This document shows, piece after piece, positions 18,623 to 30,800 of a DNA stretch of 57,064 bases. The stretch covers positions 1 through 57,064 of the forward strand of contig NZ_WBSO01000009.1 of NCBI RefSeq assembly GCF_009299485.1. The letters run 5' to 3'. The number at the start of each line of letters is the position of its first letter. The first letter of the stretch is position 1. Both the position numbers and the translations under genes were made by a program. Source of the stretch: Bifidobacterium apri (GTDB lineage: Bacteria; Actinomycetota; Actinomycetes; Actinomycetales; Bifidobacteriaceae). The notes below the pieces were generated by a model. That model was not told where the DNA came from. It saw only the letters and a list, made by a program, of their open reading frames with translations, and searched no databases.

Positions 18623-20266
18623 ATGTATATTAAAAAATTATCAATGAAAAACTTCAAATCCTTCAGGAATCAACAGATTGAATTTTCACGTGGCATCAAC
18701 TATTTGGTAGGGAATAACAATTCTGGTAAGAGTACCGTGATCCAAGCAATTGAGTTTGTCGGAGGGGCATTTACGGATGCGTCAAGTTTTCGGACGATTT
18801 CTGGTGACGGGAATGAAAACAGCAACGAAGATGAGAGCGGATATGTGGAATTGACTCTTGCGGATACGAATCTTGCGGGTGTCATCGATGTGTCTACCGT
18901 CGATCAGAAGAAAGCAAAGACGCTAAAGGAAGAATGCGTATACCAGGGTGATAACGGTGAGTGGTATCTCACTGTTCGCAGGTCCCTGGCTGAGCCAAAA
19001 AGAATCCAGATATTGGATAAGGAGAAACACGAATTCTCTAATAGGACTGGGATAGATGCTCCTTTCAAGGCATTGTTCTCTCCAACGGTTTTCCATGCCA
19101 CTGATACGCCTGATGAGGTGATGGATTTCGGCGCCACAAAGATACTTGGTAAGTTGATAAAAGCAAAAACATCTGATTTGACTGATACAGATGAGTGGAA
19201 TCAGTTCATGGATTCCTATAAAAAAGTATTTGCTGATGACGGTAAATATGCAGAACTCCTGAGAGATTTAAATTCGTCAATCTCCGATAAGACTACGCAG
19301 CAATTTGGTCCGGATATTAAGGTGTCGATTGCGTTTGATGCTCCGGAGCAGTCCCTATTCGGGAAAATGGGTCGGACAGTGGTTGACGATGGGGTCGAAA
19401 CAGATTTATATCAAAAAGGCTCAGGACTTCAACGCGCCGTCGCGTTTGCGGCGATTCGTGTGTATGCCGAACAGCAGAAAGCCTCGGCGAGCACGGACTC
19501 GGATTCGCAAGAAAGTGCTCGAACGCTGCCGGGGCCGAGCTTGTTCCTTTGCGTCGATGAGCCAGAAATATGGATGCATCCCAAGGCGCAGCAGGCTCTT
19601 GCGCAAGCGCTTGCGGATATCTCACAGAACGAGCAGGTGATTGTCTCGACGCATTCTCCGTATATTTTGCAAGCGTTCAATCGAAATGTGAGTGGTAATT
19701 CGGAATCGCTGTTCATCTTCAATGACGATAAAACTAGCGAGAATCGGATTATGAAATCCACTGATTTTGGATGTGTCCATCCCAATAGGCCCAGTCTTGC
19801 GGAAATCACCTATGAGGCATTTCAGATTCCAACACCAGAATTTCATTCTGAATTGTATGGAATGTTGCAACGCAAAATTCAGAACTCACATATCTTTTCA
19901 AACGGAAATGAATCCAAGGTGACACTTAAGAAAGTGGATAATGTTCTTAGAGATCCCCGGATTGCGCTAAGTGGACAGGAGAAAAAATTATATTCAAGGT
20001 TCAATAGTGCAGGGAGAAAAAATGGTGAGTGGACGCAATGCGTGATTGCACGCGAAACACTGCCGACCTATATTCGGAATATTATTGATCATCCTGAGTC
20101 GATAAATGTGAAAGAAGAGGCAATAAAGTATTTTACTGACAATCCCTCTCAAGATGTTGATGTAGAAACATTAAAGAACCTAAGGAATGAGTATACTTAT
20201 GAACAATTACAGGAGTCAATAAAAATATTATTGCGCGTTCTTCATCGAATGGATGAACTTGAATAG
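18623..20266 (+). CDS. OLD/RecF-like AAA ATPase, solitary (candidate defence gene)
   Basis: A 547-residue SMC/ABC-class ATPase. Residues 1-38 form 'MKNFKSFRNQQIEF' and Walker A 'GNNNSGKST' (G30-T38). A signature 'QKGSGLQRAVAF' lies near 265, Walker B 'LFLCVDEPEIWMHP' near 311 and the H-loop 'VSTHSPYI' near 342. The middle region is short, without a long coiled coil. The C-terminal 150 residues lack the acidic TOPRIM pattern of OLD nucleases and instead are helical, with 'LPTYIRNIIDHPE', a segment I associate with ATPases of phage-defence systems such as those paired with nucleases or toxins. No partner gene lies next to it. The gene is visibly more AT-rich than the rml genes that follow and sits between transposase relics, signs of horizontal transfer. 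A defence role is inference. Confidence 0.8.
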   Translation: MYIKKLSMKNFKSFRNQQIEFSRGINYLVGNNNSGKSTVIQAIEFVGGAFTDASSFRTISGDGNENSNEDESGYVELTLADTNLAGVIDVSTVDQKKAKTLKEECVYQGDNGEWYLTVRRSLAEPKRIQILDKEKHEFSNRTGIDAPFKALFSPTVFHATDTPDEVMDFGATKILGKLIKAKTSDLTDTDEWNQFMDSYKKVFADDGKYAELLRDLNSSISDKTTQQFGPDIKVSIAFDAPEQSLFGKMGRTVVDDGVETDLYQKGSGLQRAVAFAAIRVYAEQQKASASTDSDSQESARTLPGPSLFLCVDEPEIWMHPKAQQALAQALADISQNEQVIVSTHSPYILQAFNRNVSGNSESLFIFNDDKTSENRIMKSTDFGCVHPNRPSLAEITYEAFQIPTPEFHSELYGMLQRKIQNSHIFSNGNESKVTLKKVDNVLRDPRIALSGQEKKLYSRFNSAGRKNGEWTQCVIARETLPTYIRNIIDHPESINVKEEAIKYFTDNPSQDVDVETLKNLRNEYTYEQLQESIKILLRVLHRMDELE

Positions 20267-20399
20267 AATGATAAATAAAGGTTCATTTTGAAAATCGTGA
20301 AAGTATGAGACTTGGTAGTGGCGGATGCCGGATGCCGTCGAGAGGCGCTTGTAATGTGTAAGTTGAGCATGACACCTTTCGGTATAGGTATATAAGAAC

Positions 20400-20516
20400 C
20401 AAAGTTATTGCTTTAGGCGCCTCACTCTGGTGTTGAAGACGATTATGGCTGTTCTTCTTCATCCTCGCCCCGCACAATCCACACTCCGGGGCCTTGTTCG
20501 ATCGTGTTCTCATCAC
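20400..20516 (-). pseudogene. Probable transposase N-terminal relic (zinc-ribbon start)
   Basis: The minus strand reads MRTRSNKAPECGLCGARMKK from an ATG preceded by GGAGTG. A CxxC pair followed by 'ARMKKN' is how several IS256/IS1249-like transposases begin, where a second 'RWxC' pair normally follows. Here the frame drifts after about 30 codons and the second cysteine pair is missing, so this would be a truncated or internally deleted element. Short, so the family call is tentative. Confidence 0.4.
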
Positions 20517-20717
20517 TCCATGAAGACGCAGGAGCCAAATCCGACACCCCCGACACGCTTACGGCCGCAACGCTGTAGGGATTATTAGCAATAACTTTGA
20601 TTCCTATATGCCAGGGATGATGCTTGAGTCTTTCGACTAGTTCTGAGTTCGTATTGCAGCGTGGAAGATGCCGCTATGGTGCTTGGTGTGCAAAATAACA
20701 ATATGAGTACCGTGGGG

Positions 20718-21749
<1,032 letters not shown>

Positions 21750-21888
21750 GCCTGCGGGGCGGGTGTCGTGCGGTATCGTCTGGCATCCGCCTCCGTGTGG
21801 TGTCCACGGTTGGGTTGCCGTCGTGGTTGTCGGCGTGGCGGCTGCAGGAGACGTTGGATTGCAGGAAAGGTTCAGGGAAGGCGTATTC

Positions 21889-23361
21889 ATGGATTTCGAG
21901 AAGGATTTGAAGGCCGTGCGGACGAATATCCCGGGGTTGATCGTGTTCGATCTGCCGGTGCATGGGGATAACCGCGGTTGGTTCAAGGAGAATTGGCAGC
22001 GCGCGAAGGAAGTCGCCCTCGGTCTGCCGGATTTCGGTCCGGTGCAGAACAACATCAGCTTCAACACGAAGCGTGGGGTGACGCGTGGCATTCATGCGGA
22101 GCCTTGGGACAAGTACATTTCGATCGCGACGGGCAGTGTGTTCGGCGCGTGGGTGGATTTGCGTCCGGGGGATACGTTCGGCGAGGTGTACACGTGCGTG
22201 TTGGATCCGTCGAAGGCGATTTTCGTGCCGCGTGGCGTGGGCAACAGCTTCCAGACGTTGGAGGATGGCACGGCGTACACGTATCTGGTGAACGCGCATT
22301 GGAGCCTGGAGCAGAAGAAGACGTACACGTTCGTGAATCTTGCGGATCCGACGCTCGACATCCAGTGGCCTATTCCGCTTGACCAGACCGAGCGCAGCGA
22401 GGCCGACCTGCATCATCCGATGCTCAAGGACGCCAAGCCGATGGAGCCGAAGCGCACGCTTGTCACCGGTTCGAACGGCCAGCTGGGCCGTGCCATCCGT
22501 GAATACGCGGAGACACATGGCCTGCACGGTTTCGAATACCATGACATCGACACCTTCGATTTCTCCGATCCGGCTGCCTACGGTCAATTCGATTGGGACC
22601 TGTACGGGACGATCATCAACGCCGGTGCGTTCACCGCTGTCGACAAGGCTGAGACGCCGGAAGGCCGCACCGCCGCGTGGAAGGCGAATGCCAGCGGCCC
22701 GGCGTTGCTCGCCGAGGTCGCCCGTGAGCATCACATCACGCTCGTGCATGTGAGCTCCGACTATGTGTTTGACGGCACGGTGGAGGAACATACCGAGGAC
22801 GAGCCTTTCGCCCCGCTGGGCGTGTATGGCCAGAGCAAGGCGGCGGGTGACATCGCCGTGGCTCAGGCCCCGCGGCACTACATCCTGCGCTCCAGCTGGG
22901 TGATTGGTGATGGACATAATTTCGTCAAGACGATGATGGGCTTGTCGGACCGTGTGGCGGATCCGCAGCAGGCGCTCGACCATGTGACCGTGGTGGATGA
23001 CCAGTATGGGCGTCTCACGTTCACGAAGGATATGGCTGCCGCCATCTTCCACCTGCTCGGTTCGCAGGCGCCCTATGGTACGTATGACCTGACCGGTGAG
23101 GGTGCCGTGCGCTCCTGGAAGGACATCGCGGCCGAGGTGTTCGACCTGACCAACGGCAACGGGGATGCGGTCATGCCGGTCTCCACGGAACAGTACTTCG
23201 AGTCCGCGAAGGGCCCGGTGGCGCCGCGCCCGGTGCATTCGGCGCTGTCGCTGGGCAAGATCGAGGCGACCGGTTTCACGCCGGTGGATTGGGAGGAATC
23301 CCTGAAGGCGTATGTGAAGGCGGAGCTCGCCGTGCGCGGCGGGTCCGTGGAAGGGCGGTGA
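21889..23361 (+). CDS. rmlCD: Fused dTDP-4-keto-rhamnose 3,5-epimerase and reductase (RmlC-RmlD)
   Basis: A 490-residue two-enzyme protein. Residues 1-190 are the cupin epimerase RmlC ('[12 protein letters not shown]', '[19 protein letters not shown]' with the catalytic-position His, '[11 protein letters not shown]', '[11 protein letters not shown]'). Residues 195-490 are the reductase RmlD: '[15 protein letters not shown]', '[13 protein letters not shown]', '[10 protein letters not shown]' and the Tyr-x3-Lys pair in '[10 protein letters not shown]'. Together they perform the last two steps to dTDP-L-rhamnose. The ATG at 21889 follows GGGAAGG; a longer frame to 21763 lacks a ribosome site and encodes an unlike N-terminus. 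In most bacteria these are separate genes. The fusion recurs in bifidobacteria to my knowledge. Confidence 0.94.
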   Translation: MDFEKDLKAVRTNIPGLIVFDLPVHGDNRGWFKENWQRAKEVALGLPDFGPVQNNISFNTKRGVTRGIHAEPWDKYISIATGSVFGAWVDLRPGDTFGEVYTCVLDPSKAIFVPRGVGNSFQTLEDGTAYTYLVNAHWSLEQKKTYTFVNLADPTLDIQWPIPLDQTERSEADLHHPMLKDAKPMEPKRTLVTGSNGQLGRAIREYAETHGLHGFEYHDIDTFDFSDPAAYGQFDWDLYGTIINAGAFTAVDKAETPEGRTAAWKANASGPALLAEVAREHHITLVHVSSDYVFDGTVEEHTEDEPFAPLGVYGQSKAAGDIAVAQAPRHYILRSSWVIGDGHNFVKTMMGLSDRVADPQQALDHVTVVDDQYGRLTFTKDMAAAIFHLLGSQAPYGTYDLTGEGAVRSWKDIAAEVFDLTNGNGDAVMPVSTEQYFESAKGPVAPRPVHSALSLGKIEATGFTPVDWEESLKAYVKAELAVRGGSVEGR

Positions 23362-23368
23362 GGAAGCC

Positions 23369-24277
23369 GTGAAGGGAATCATTCTGGCGGGCGGTTCGGG
23401 CACGCGCCTGTACCCGTTGACGACGGTGACGTCGAAGCAGTTGCTGCCGGTGTATGACAAGCCGATGGTGTATTACCCGTTGAGCGTGTTGATGATGGCG
23501 GGCATCCGGGATATCCTGCTGATTTCGACGCCGAAGGACCTGCCGAATTTCGAGCGTCTGCTGGGGGATGGTTCCCGGTATGGGGTGCGCCTGTCGTATA
23601 AGGTGCAGCCGAGCCCGGACGGGCTGGCGCAGGCGTTCCTGTTGGGTGAGGAGTTCATCGCGGGCGGCCCGTGCGCTTTGGTGCTGGGGGATAATATTTT
23701 CTACGGGAACGGATTGGGTCGTGTGTTGCGTGGTGCGGTGCGTGACGCCGAGGCGGGTCGGTCGAGCGTGTTCGGTTATTACGTGGATGACCCGGAACGG
23801 TACGGCGTGGTTGATTTCGACGAGTCGGGGCGGGCGGTGTCGATCGAGGAGAAGCCTGCGCACCCGAGGTCGAATTACGCGGTGACGGGCTTGTATTTCT
23901 ATGATGACCGTGTGGTGGAGTATGCGAAGCGGGTGAGGCCGTCTGCGCGTGGCGAGTTGGAGATCACGGATCTGAACCGCATGTATCTGGAGGATGGCTC
24001 GCTGCGGGTGCGGACGTTGGGCCGTGGGTATGCGTGGCTGGATACGGGTACGATGGATAGTCTGTTCGAGGCGGGTGAGTTCGTGCGTACGGTGCAGCGG
24101 GCGCAGGGCCTGCCTATCGCGGTGGTCGAGGAGATCGCCTACGAGAACGGGTGGATCAGCCGGGAGGAGTTGCTCGAGTCCGCCAAGCGGTACGGGAAGA
24201 GCCCGTACGGCAGGCATTTGCAGGGCATCGCCGACGGCGACATCCGCCTCGTCGACAACAGCAAAACCCAAGACTAA
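23369..24277 (+). CDS. rmlA: Glucose-1-phosphate thymidylyltransferase
   Basis: First step of the rhamnose pathway: joins dTTP and glucose-1-phosphate. The 302-residue protein opens '[18 protein letters not shown]', the nucleotidyltransferase loop, with '[17 protein letters not shown]', '[12 protein letters not shown]' with the metal-binding Asp, '[20 protein letters not shown]', and '[19 protein letters not shown]'. Length is normal for the family. It starts seven bases after the rmlCD stop, so it is in the same operon and probably translationally close-coupled. Gene order B-(CD)-A. Confidence 0.97.
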   Translation: MKGIILAGGSGTRLYPLTTVTSKQLLPVYDKPMVYYPLSVLMMAGIRDILLISTPKDLPNFERLLGDGSRYGVRLSYKVQPSPDGLAQAFLLGEEFIAGGPCALVLGDNIFYGNGLGRVLRGAVRDAEAGRSSVFGYYVDDPERYGVVDFDESGRAVSIEEKPAHPRSNYAVTGLYFYDDRVVEYAKRVRPSARGELEITDLNRMYLEDGSLRVRTLGRGYAWLDTGTMDSLFEAGEFVRTVQRAQGLPIAVVEEIAYENGWISREELLESAKRYGKSPYGRHLQGIADGDIRLVDNSKTQD

Positions 24278-24505
24278 CCAACAGACTCAAATGCATTTGT
24301 GATAGGCCGGGAACCATTGAGTATCCTGATATGCTAGTTCGCGGTCTGTCACATTCTGCCAGGCGCTGTGATTTCACTGATGTCTGGCGTTTCGGAACTT
24401 CCTTTCTCTGTCAATACTGCCCATGCCCGAAATGACAGATAATACTGTGTATATATTCTGCATCGATGTATGTGTAACCGGAAAGTAATGCTAGGATTCC
24501 ATGTG

Positions 24506-25336
24506 ATGAAGAATACAAAGGATACTGCATCAGAGAGCAAGCGCCACTACGCAATGGTTGTGCTCAAAGAATTGGTCAAGACTGATTTCAAGCTGAGATA
24601 TCAAGGCTCGTTTTTGGGCGTAGCTTGGTCGGTCTTGAAACCGCTCATGCTATTCGTCGTCATGTATTTCGTGTTCGTTCGGTTTCTTAAGTTCACTGAC
24701 GGTACACCGCATTTCCCATTGGTGTTGCTACTTGGCATCCAGCTATGGAATTTCTTTACGGAAGCCACCAACATGGGCATGTCTTCTATCGTCAGCCGTG
24801 GCGATTTGATGCGGAAGATTCATTTCCCCAATGCCATCATCGTTGTGGCTGCAACTCTTAACGCCATGATTTCTTTGGGAATCAACTTGGTTGTCGTCTT
24901 GGTGTTTTGTATTGCATCCCGCGTGCAGTTTACTTGGCGTGTAGTATTGGTTCCGATCGGGATTGCAGAATTGTATATCTTCGCCCTCGGTGTAGCACTG
25001 TTGCTGGCGACCATGAATGTATATTTCCGGGACATCCAGCATATCTGGGAAGTCGTGTTGCAAGCGATGTTCTATGGAATCCCTATTATCTACCCCTTGT
25101 CAATGGCAACGAGCGTCTCTCCGGCGTTCGCCAAGTTCATCTTGATTGATCCAGTAGCGCAGACAATCCAAGATATCCGTTATTGGCTGATTGCGCCTGA
25201 TACAACGCCCACGGTTTGGAATTATATCGATTCTTGGTGGATTAAGATGATTCCGCTAGCCATAGTGCTGTTCGTGTTCGTTCTTGGTGTGTATGTATTT
25301 AGGAAGAACAGTAGAAAATTCGCGGAAATAATGTAA
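24506..25336 (+). CDS. ABC-2 type polysaccharide exporter permease (Wzm/TagG-like)
   Basis: A membrane subunit of about 276 residues with six hydrophobic segments. The N-terminal 'LVKTDFKLRYQGSFLGVAWSVLKPL' is the hallmark of glycan-exporting ABC-2 permeases. 'FGIPIIYPL'-like ('MFYGIPIIYPLS') and the 'FRDIQHIWEVVLQ' loop, which contacts the ATPase, are also present. With the next gene it should export a lipid-linked glycan across the membrane. The start is uncertain: ATG 24506 has AGGA nine bases before it; in-frame alternatives lie at 24488 and 24470. AT-richer than the rml genes just upstream. Confidence 0.9.
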   Translation: MKNTKDTASESKRHYAMVVLKELVKTDFKLRYQGSFLGVAWSVLKPLMLFVVMYFVFVRFLKFTDGTPHFPLVLLLGIQLWNFFTEATNMGMSSIVSRGDLMRKIHFPNAIIVVAATLNAMISLGINLVVVLVFCIASRVQFTWRVVLVPIGIAELYIFALGVALLLATMNVYFRDIQHIWEVVLQAMFYGIPIIYPLSMATSVSPAFAKFILIDPVAQTIQDIRYWLIAPDTTPTVWNYIDSWWIKMIPLAIVLFVFVLGVYVFRKNSRKFAEIM

Positions 25337-25357
25337 TCGAACAGAATTGGCAAAACA

Positions 25358-26638
25358 ATGCATACTCAGGGTATTGATAAGCAGGTGAGTGAGTTGACTG
25401 AGCCAGAAGTTGCTCTTAGCGTTGAACATGTATCTAAATCCTTTAGGCTTCCCACGGAGCAAGCCACCGGATTGAAACAAGCTTTTATCAATTGGACAAA
25501 AGGCATTAAGGGCTACAAAGAGCAGAAGGTGCTGAAGGATATATCCTTTGAGGTCCACAAGGGCGATTTCTTCGGCATCGTTGGGCGCAACGGATCCGGT
25601 AAATCCACGCTCCTGAAACTCATCTCAGGGATTTATGTTCCCGATGAGGGTAACATCAGATATCAAGGCAAGCTGGTCCCGTTCATTGAGCTTGGAGTGG
25701 GCTTCAATCCCGAGCTGACAGGGCGGGAGAACGTGTATCTCAATGGCGCATTACTTGGGTTCACCAGCGAAGAGATCGACGCAATGTACGACGACATCGT
25801 AGACTTTGCAGAGCTTGGCGAGTTCATGGATCAGAAGTTGAAGAATTACTCGTCCGGTATGCAAGTCAGACTTGCTTTTTCTGTAGCTATCAAGGCTCAG
25901 GGAGACATTTTGGTTCTTGATGAAGTACTTGCTGTTGGCGATGAGGCGTTTCAACGGAAGTGTGATACATTTTTCGCCAATATCAAGAAAGATCCAACGA
26001 AGACCGTCATCCTTGTGACACATGACATGAGCGCAGTCAAGAAATATTGCAACAAGGCGATTTTGATAAAAGACGGCAACATCATCGTGTCAGGCGATAA
26101 AGATGAAGTCGCGGATAAATATTCACTCGAGAATATGCAAGTGAAGAGTAACTCACAGAACGTCGAAAATCGTAGTAAGGACGACAAAGATTCTAGAGAG
26201 TATCCTGTCGGTCTCAACGCGCGTGTTCCTGTTCTAAGAATTCACCCTGTAAGCAATCAGATAGTTACTAGTGACGATAATTTTGAATTTGATTTGGAAT
26301 ATGAATTCAATGAAGATATTCCGTTCTATGTCGCATTTTCGTTTGCGGATACAAAACGTGGCGGTATTTCATATGATTCGGGATCTCTGCGACTAACGCG
26401 GAAGGGGCACCATACAGTTCGTTACAGTCTGCCAATGAAGTTGTTTAACAGCACGGATTTTAAAGTAGTTGCGTCATTGCGGGAAGATGATTCAGATAAT
26501 CAATATAAGACAAAGATGATTGCTTTTACCAACGAACAGAATTCATGTCTGTTTTCTGTCAAGAATGATTATCGTCTCTCAAATTATGCACTATTGAGAA
26601 AAGACTCAATTCCAATAAAGCAAGAATATGTTGATTAG
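25358..26638 (+). CDS. ABC polysaccharide exporter ATPase with C-terminal domain (Wzt/TagH-like)
   Basis: A 426-residue protein. The ATPase occupies residues 18-250: Walker A 'GRNGSGKST' near 76-84, the 'PFIELGVGFNPELTGRENVYLNG' region typical of glycan exporters, the signature 'YSSGMQVRLAF' near 163 and Walker B 'ILVLDEVLAVGDEAF' near 185. Residues 290-426 form a beta-rich tail ('FDLEYEFNEDIPFYVAFSF'), resembling the Wzt C-terminal domain that in O-antigen exporters recognises a terminal modification on the glycan. It follows the permease by 21 bases, so the pair is one operon. Substrate is inferred to be the rhamnose-containing polymer of this locus. Confidence 0.92.
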   Translation: MHTQGIDKQVSELTEPEVALSVEHVSKSFRLPTEQATGLKQAFINWTKGIKGYKEQKVLKDISFEVHKGDFFGIVGRNGSGKSTLLKLISGIYVPDEGNIRYQGKLVPFIELGVGFNPELTGRENVYLNGALLGFTSEEIDAMYDDIVDFAELGEFMDQKLKNYSSGMQVRLAFSVAIKAQGDILVLDEVLAVGDEAFQRKCDTFFANIKKDPTKTVILVTHDMSAVKKYCNKAILIKDGNIIVSGDKDEVADKYSLENMQVKSNSQNVENRSKDDKDSREYPVGLNARVPVLRIHPVSNQIVTSDDNFEFDLEYEFNEDIPFYVAFSFADTKRGGISYDSGSLRLTRKGHHTVRYSLPMKLFNSTDFKVVASLREDDSDNQYKTKMIAFTNEQNSCLFSVKNDYRLSNYALLRKDSIPIKQEYVD

Positions 26639-26747
26639 TTAATTTTCATTAATGTTGGTTGCTCTGAAAGGATTTGCTCACTGATGCAGATAGAAGGGGC
26701 AGTTGCATATGTGCCATGGTCGATGGACAGGTGTGCTGTCACAAGCG

Positions 26748-27776
26748 TTATCGCATATTTTTAACCATGCGGTCATATACAAACTTGTCCGCCAGCCTCA
26801 AGCCGCGGGTGAGCGCACATTGCATACGCTGACATGGCGTCAACTTGGCAATGAGGACTTCTGCTCTTGTCACGTCTTCGTCTAGGGTACGCAAGTTTTG
26901 GTCACATTTTGCATCGTTGGCTGCGTGTTCTTCAGCCACGGATCCCATGAGGGTGTAGTAGCTGCGCATCGGTGTGATTCCTTGACTCAGCGCAAGTTCA
27001 AAGTTGGCTGCTCCCGCTTCGACGTTGTCGTGATAGAAGCTGAAGCTCCGCTCGGAATGCGTCACAGAGCTCCCGGACTGTAACCAGTTGTAGAGCACAG
27101 AGTCGAGATCCGCCACTAGGTTCATCCTCGAATACAGCTCTCCGGCGACCATGACGTCTTGTGCATAAACGCCCTCCGGGAACCTTAAGCCATCCCATAA
27201 TTCGCGGCGATACAGACGGCACCAGTTCGCCTCGTTGAAATAGCGTGCTTCAGTTTTCTGACCTAGTGCTGTGCCAATCACTCGTAGACTCTTGCAGAAT
27301 ACGGTCTGGTAGGCGCGCAGCGGGCTGCGAAATACCGTGATGGTGCCGGGCTCAGAAGCTCCGACTGCAGCTTGCTGCTTCACAGTATCAAGCTCAGATA
27401 CTCCGAACTGTCGCCAACGCGCTTTGCTCATATCGGCATTCGTTTGCAACAATGCATGCAAGAGATATTCGATGTTTCGTCGGTCTAGAATGTCATCATT
27501 GTCGGCGAACGCAATATAGTCGCCTTCAGCATGGTCAAGACCGGCATTTTGTGCTTTGCCGATACCCCCATTGGCTTGATGAATGACGGCTACACGCGGG
27601 TCTTTGACGGCAAAGATGTCGCACAACTTGCCTGACGTATCAGTCGAGCCATCATCCACCAGAATAATCTGCAGATTGCGGTAGCTCTGCCCGAGTATGG
27701 ATTCCACGCAATACGAGAGATATCGCTTGGCGTTGTACACGGGCACAATGATGGTCACTAGCGGATTGTCTGCCAT
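26748..27776 (-). CDS. GT2 glycosyltransferase
   Basis: A 342-residue enzyme. 'MADNPLVTIIVPVYNAKRY' starts a GT-A domain with 'IILVDDGSTDTSGKLCD' and the acidic 'IAFADNDDILDRRN'. The C-terminal half is helical without a clear membrane segment. ATG 27776 is preferred over a longer frame to 27821 because it begins exactly at the conserved fold; a TACACT box 8 bases upstream suggests a leaderless or near-leaderless transcript. It is convergent with the ABC exporter gene and lies 57 bases after the phosphoglycerol transferase, which is on the same strand. The C-terminal part has 'YNWLQSGSSVTHSERSFSF', seen in capsule glycosyltransferases. Confidence 0.87.
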   Translation of the reverse strand: MADNPLVTIIVPVYNAKRYLSYCVESILGQSYRNLQIILVDDGSTDTSGKLCDIFAVKDPRVAVIHQANGGIGKAQNAGLDHAEGDYIAFADNDDILDRRNIEYLLHALLQTNADMSKARWRQFGVSELDTVKQQAAVGASEPGTITVFRSPLRAYQTVFCKSLRVIGTALGQKTEARYFNEANWCRLYRRELWDGLRFPEGVYAQDVMVAGELYSRMNLVADLDSVLYNWLQSGSSVTHSERSFSFYHDNVEAGAANFELALSQGITPMRSYYTLMGSVAEEHAANDAKCDQNLRTLDEDVTRAEVLIAKLTPCQRMQCALTRGLRLADKFVYDRMVKNMR

Positions 27777-27833
27777 AGCATACCAGTGTACGCGTTGATG
27801 GCAGATCGGCAATGCGGTCAATGTGCAGTGAGT

Positions 27834-30800
27834 CTACTGGGCGACGGTCATGAAATCAGTGTTCTTCAGATACTGCTTGCCGGCTGTGAGATCATACTGG
27901 ATGAGCTGGTAGTCATGAAGCAGATCTTTCTGGTCCGCAGTGAGATTCTTGGTACGGATGCGGTTACCTTCGGCATCCAGATACACCGGCTGACTGGAAT
28001 CTCCAGCGGATGCGGGAACAGAAATTGCCGGGATCGCTGCATGCATTTCGGTGAGGAACGCAAGATATGGCGAGACCTTGGCATTGAGATGTTCTGCCGC
28101 CTGTGCCATGAAATAGTTGGATGAAGTGTACGCGCTTGTGGAATCATCCAGTTTCGTGGTCGCGGATGCCGATGCTGCGTTCGACCAGATGAAGTAATCG
28201 GTCTCGTGCAGTGCGATTTGATTGGCTTTGTCCTCACTCGCAGTTGAGTAGATTCCGGGAAGATGATCACCATAGAAGATTACGGTGATAGGTCTATCGA
28301 TTTGGTTGAGTTGATTGAGGAAATCAACAGTTGCCTGATCGGTGTAGTTCACTCCCCTCGCATAGGTTTCGATGCTAGTGCGTTCGTCTTCAGTCATGTT
28401 CGTTGAAGTGCCGCCGTTGCCTTTGAAGGGGTTGTCTGAGTACCAGTCAAGATAAGGAAGATGATTTTGCATGGTTACCATCTGAATAAACTGATTTGTA
28501 GATGAAGCAGATGAATCGAACAAGGTATTTACTGTTGATGTATAGAAGGAAGCATCAGAATAATAAGCCCAATTATTGTCGATATGTGACAAACCATTCA
28601 ATACTGGTTTCCCGTCAATTGCATAGAACTTGGAGAACCCGAACTTCTTGTAATTGCTGTCACGCAGGTACAGGGTTCGGTAATACGCGTGGAATGCGAT
28701 TGAGCTGGACTTCCCGTTCGCTTCATTCCAGATTTGGTTGAATGTCGGTGTCCATTTGAGTTTCGGAACCAGCTGCTGGTAAGCGATAGACAGCGTTGAA
28801 TCATAATTTGCCATATTGAGTCCAGTGAGCGCCTGATACTCGATATTTGCCGTCCCCCCTCCATACCCAGGGGAGAGCATCAAGCCAGACGTGGTCGCGG
28901 ACTTGATGGCTCTGATCTGGGGCATCGGGTCTTCAGTGAACGATACGCCTGGCACACGAGTCGGATCGGAGAATGATTCGGACAAAATCATGATGACCGT
29001 GTTGTCGGTCAGGTTTGCAGTGCGCGTCTGGTTGATGGCTTCCGCTTCGCCCGCGTATTTCTTGGCGAGAGATTCCATTTTTTCTTTGCTGTACCCGTTT
29101 GGCTTGTCCATGATTTTCACGTGTGCGAGACGCAGGAAGTTCATAGCCGGGCCATTCGCTGTCGCATCACCCATAGCACTCCACAGCTGCGGGGCATCTG
29201 ACAATCCAGTCGCGAAATTCTTCGCCCAAGATCCTGTAACAGACAGCCCCCATGTAAACGATACGCACAGCACGATGCTCAGCACCGCAGCCGCCCACCT
29301 GCACACCATTGCGGTGATGTTCTTGACGCTGACGAATTTCGAGGGCTTCCACGTGTACGGGATCAGCCCACGGCGCCGGTCAAGGAACTGCAACACGACG
29401 CATACCACGATCAGCCAGATGACTCCGGTGACAGCGGAATTGATGAGCACCATGTCTTTCTTCGTGGTGAATGACATGATGCTGCCGCCATTGCCGCCGG
29501 TGACGAACTGCAAATCTGCCGGAATAATCGGCTCGTTGCGCAGCTCGACTTTGATTTTATTGGCAATGGCGAATACGGTCATCAGCGTGCCGAACAGGGC
29601 GGTCGCCACCCAGAACCGGTTGATGACCAGAATGAAGGTGAGATACAGCACGCCGAGCACAATGAAGTTCAGCCATGCTTGGTAGCTATGGTGCAGCCAG
29701 ATCTGGCTGACGAAACTCGTAAGCTGCCCGGCTACAGAGTTGAGCGCCTTGGTCTGGTCGTCCACAACCTGCCCCTTGGCGTACGTCGGCTCGCTGTAGA
29801 CGCTCCACTGCAATCCGAGCACACTCGCCGCAGTCACCACGATGAACACGATGGTGTAGAAGGCGAAAGAGAACCGCATCCGCTTGTCCCAAATGCGGGA
29901 TTTGAAAAATTTCAGTGCGGAGATGACAGCGTGCACTGCTTTCAGGGACGTGAACGCGTGCCAACCACGGGCGATTGCGGATGCGAACGCGTGCCAACCA
30001 CGGGCGATTGCGCCGAACACCGTGGAGAAGAACGAAGCCACTGCCGACCAAGCCGTGGAAACCCCGTCGTGGAACGTGGCCCACGCCGTGCCAAGCCGAG
30101 CGGCAAACCCTTTCCACGGTTGTTGTGCGGGGTGTTCTGAATCATCGAGGCTTGCGGCGGCGGTTATCGATTCAGTTACTTCATCGGTTGCATTGCCGCC
30201 TGATTGTGGGGCATCAGCTTGAGCGTCTGTGGGCTCGGCATTGTTCGGTGATGTCTGTGCATGAACTGAAGCGTTGGTGACATCGACAGATCCGTCAGGC
30301 TTGAACACCGTGCCCATCGCCGGCGCTGTCGTCGTCGCGGGCTGTTCTGGCGCGGTATGCGGCATCTTTGCGCCCCGACGCCGGGACTTGCGGCTGGGAT
30401 GACCGGCACCAAGGTGGATGTTTGCACTGTCGGCGTTTTCCGCGGATTCTGCGGTGTCGGTCTTGTCTGCGGTGTACTTGTCGCCAGGCTTGTTTGCTTC
30501 ATCTGTTGAGTCCAGATGAGTTGCGGAAGGCTGCTGTGCGTCAATGGCAGGTTGGCCAGATGAGGATTCTTCCGCGTTGTGGTCAGCTGGGCGCTCCGCT
30601 GTGGATTCTTCCTCATTGGAGTTGGTAAGGCGCTCCGCTGTGGATTCGGCGCGAGCACCACGATACTGCTCAGACGTATGGTGCGTGTGAATCAGGCCAT
30701 CATCTCCGGGGATAAACGTGTCATATCCAATGCCGTCGGTATCAAGCAAATGCGCAAACGGGGACACATTATTGATCTCACTATCAGGAAGATTAACGGC

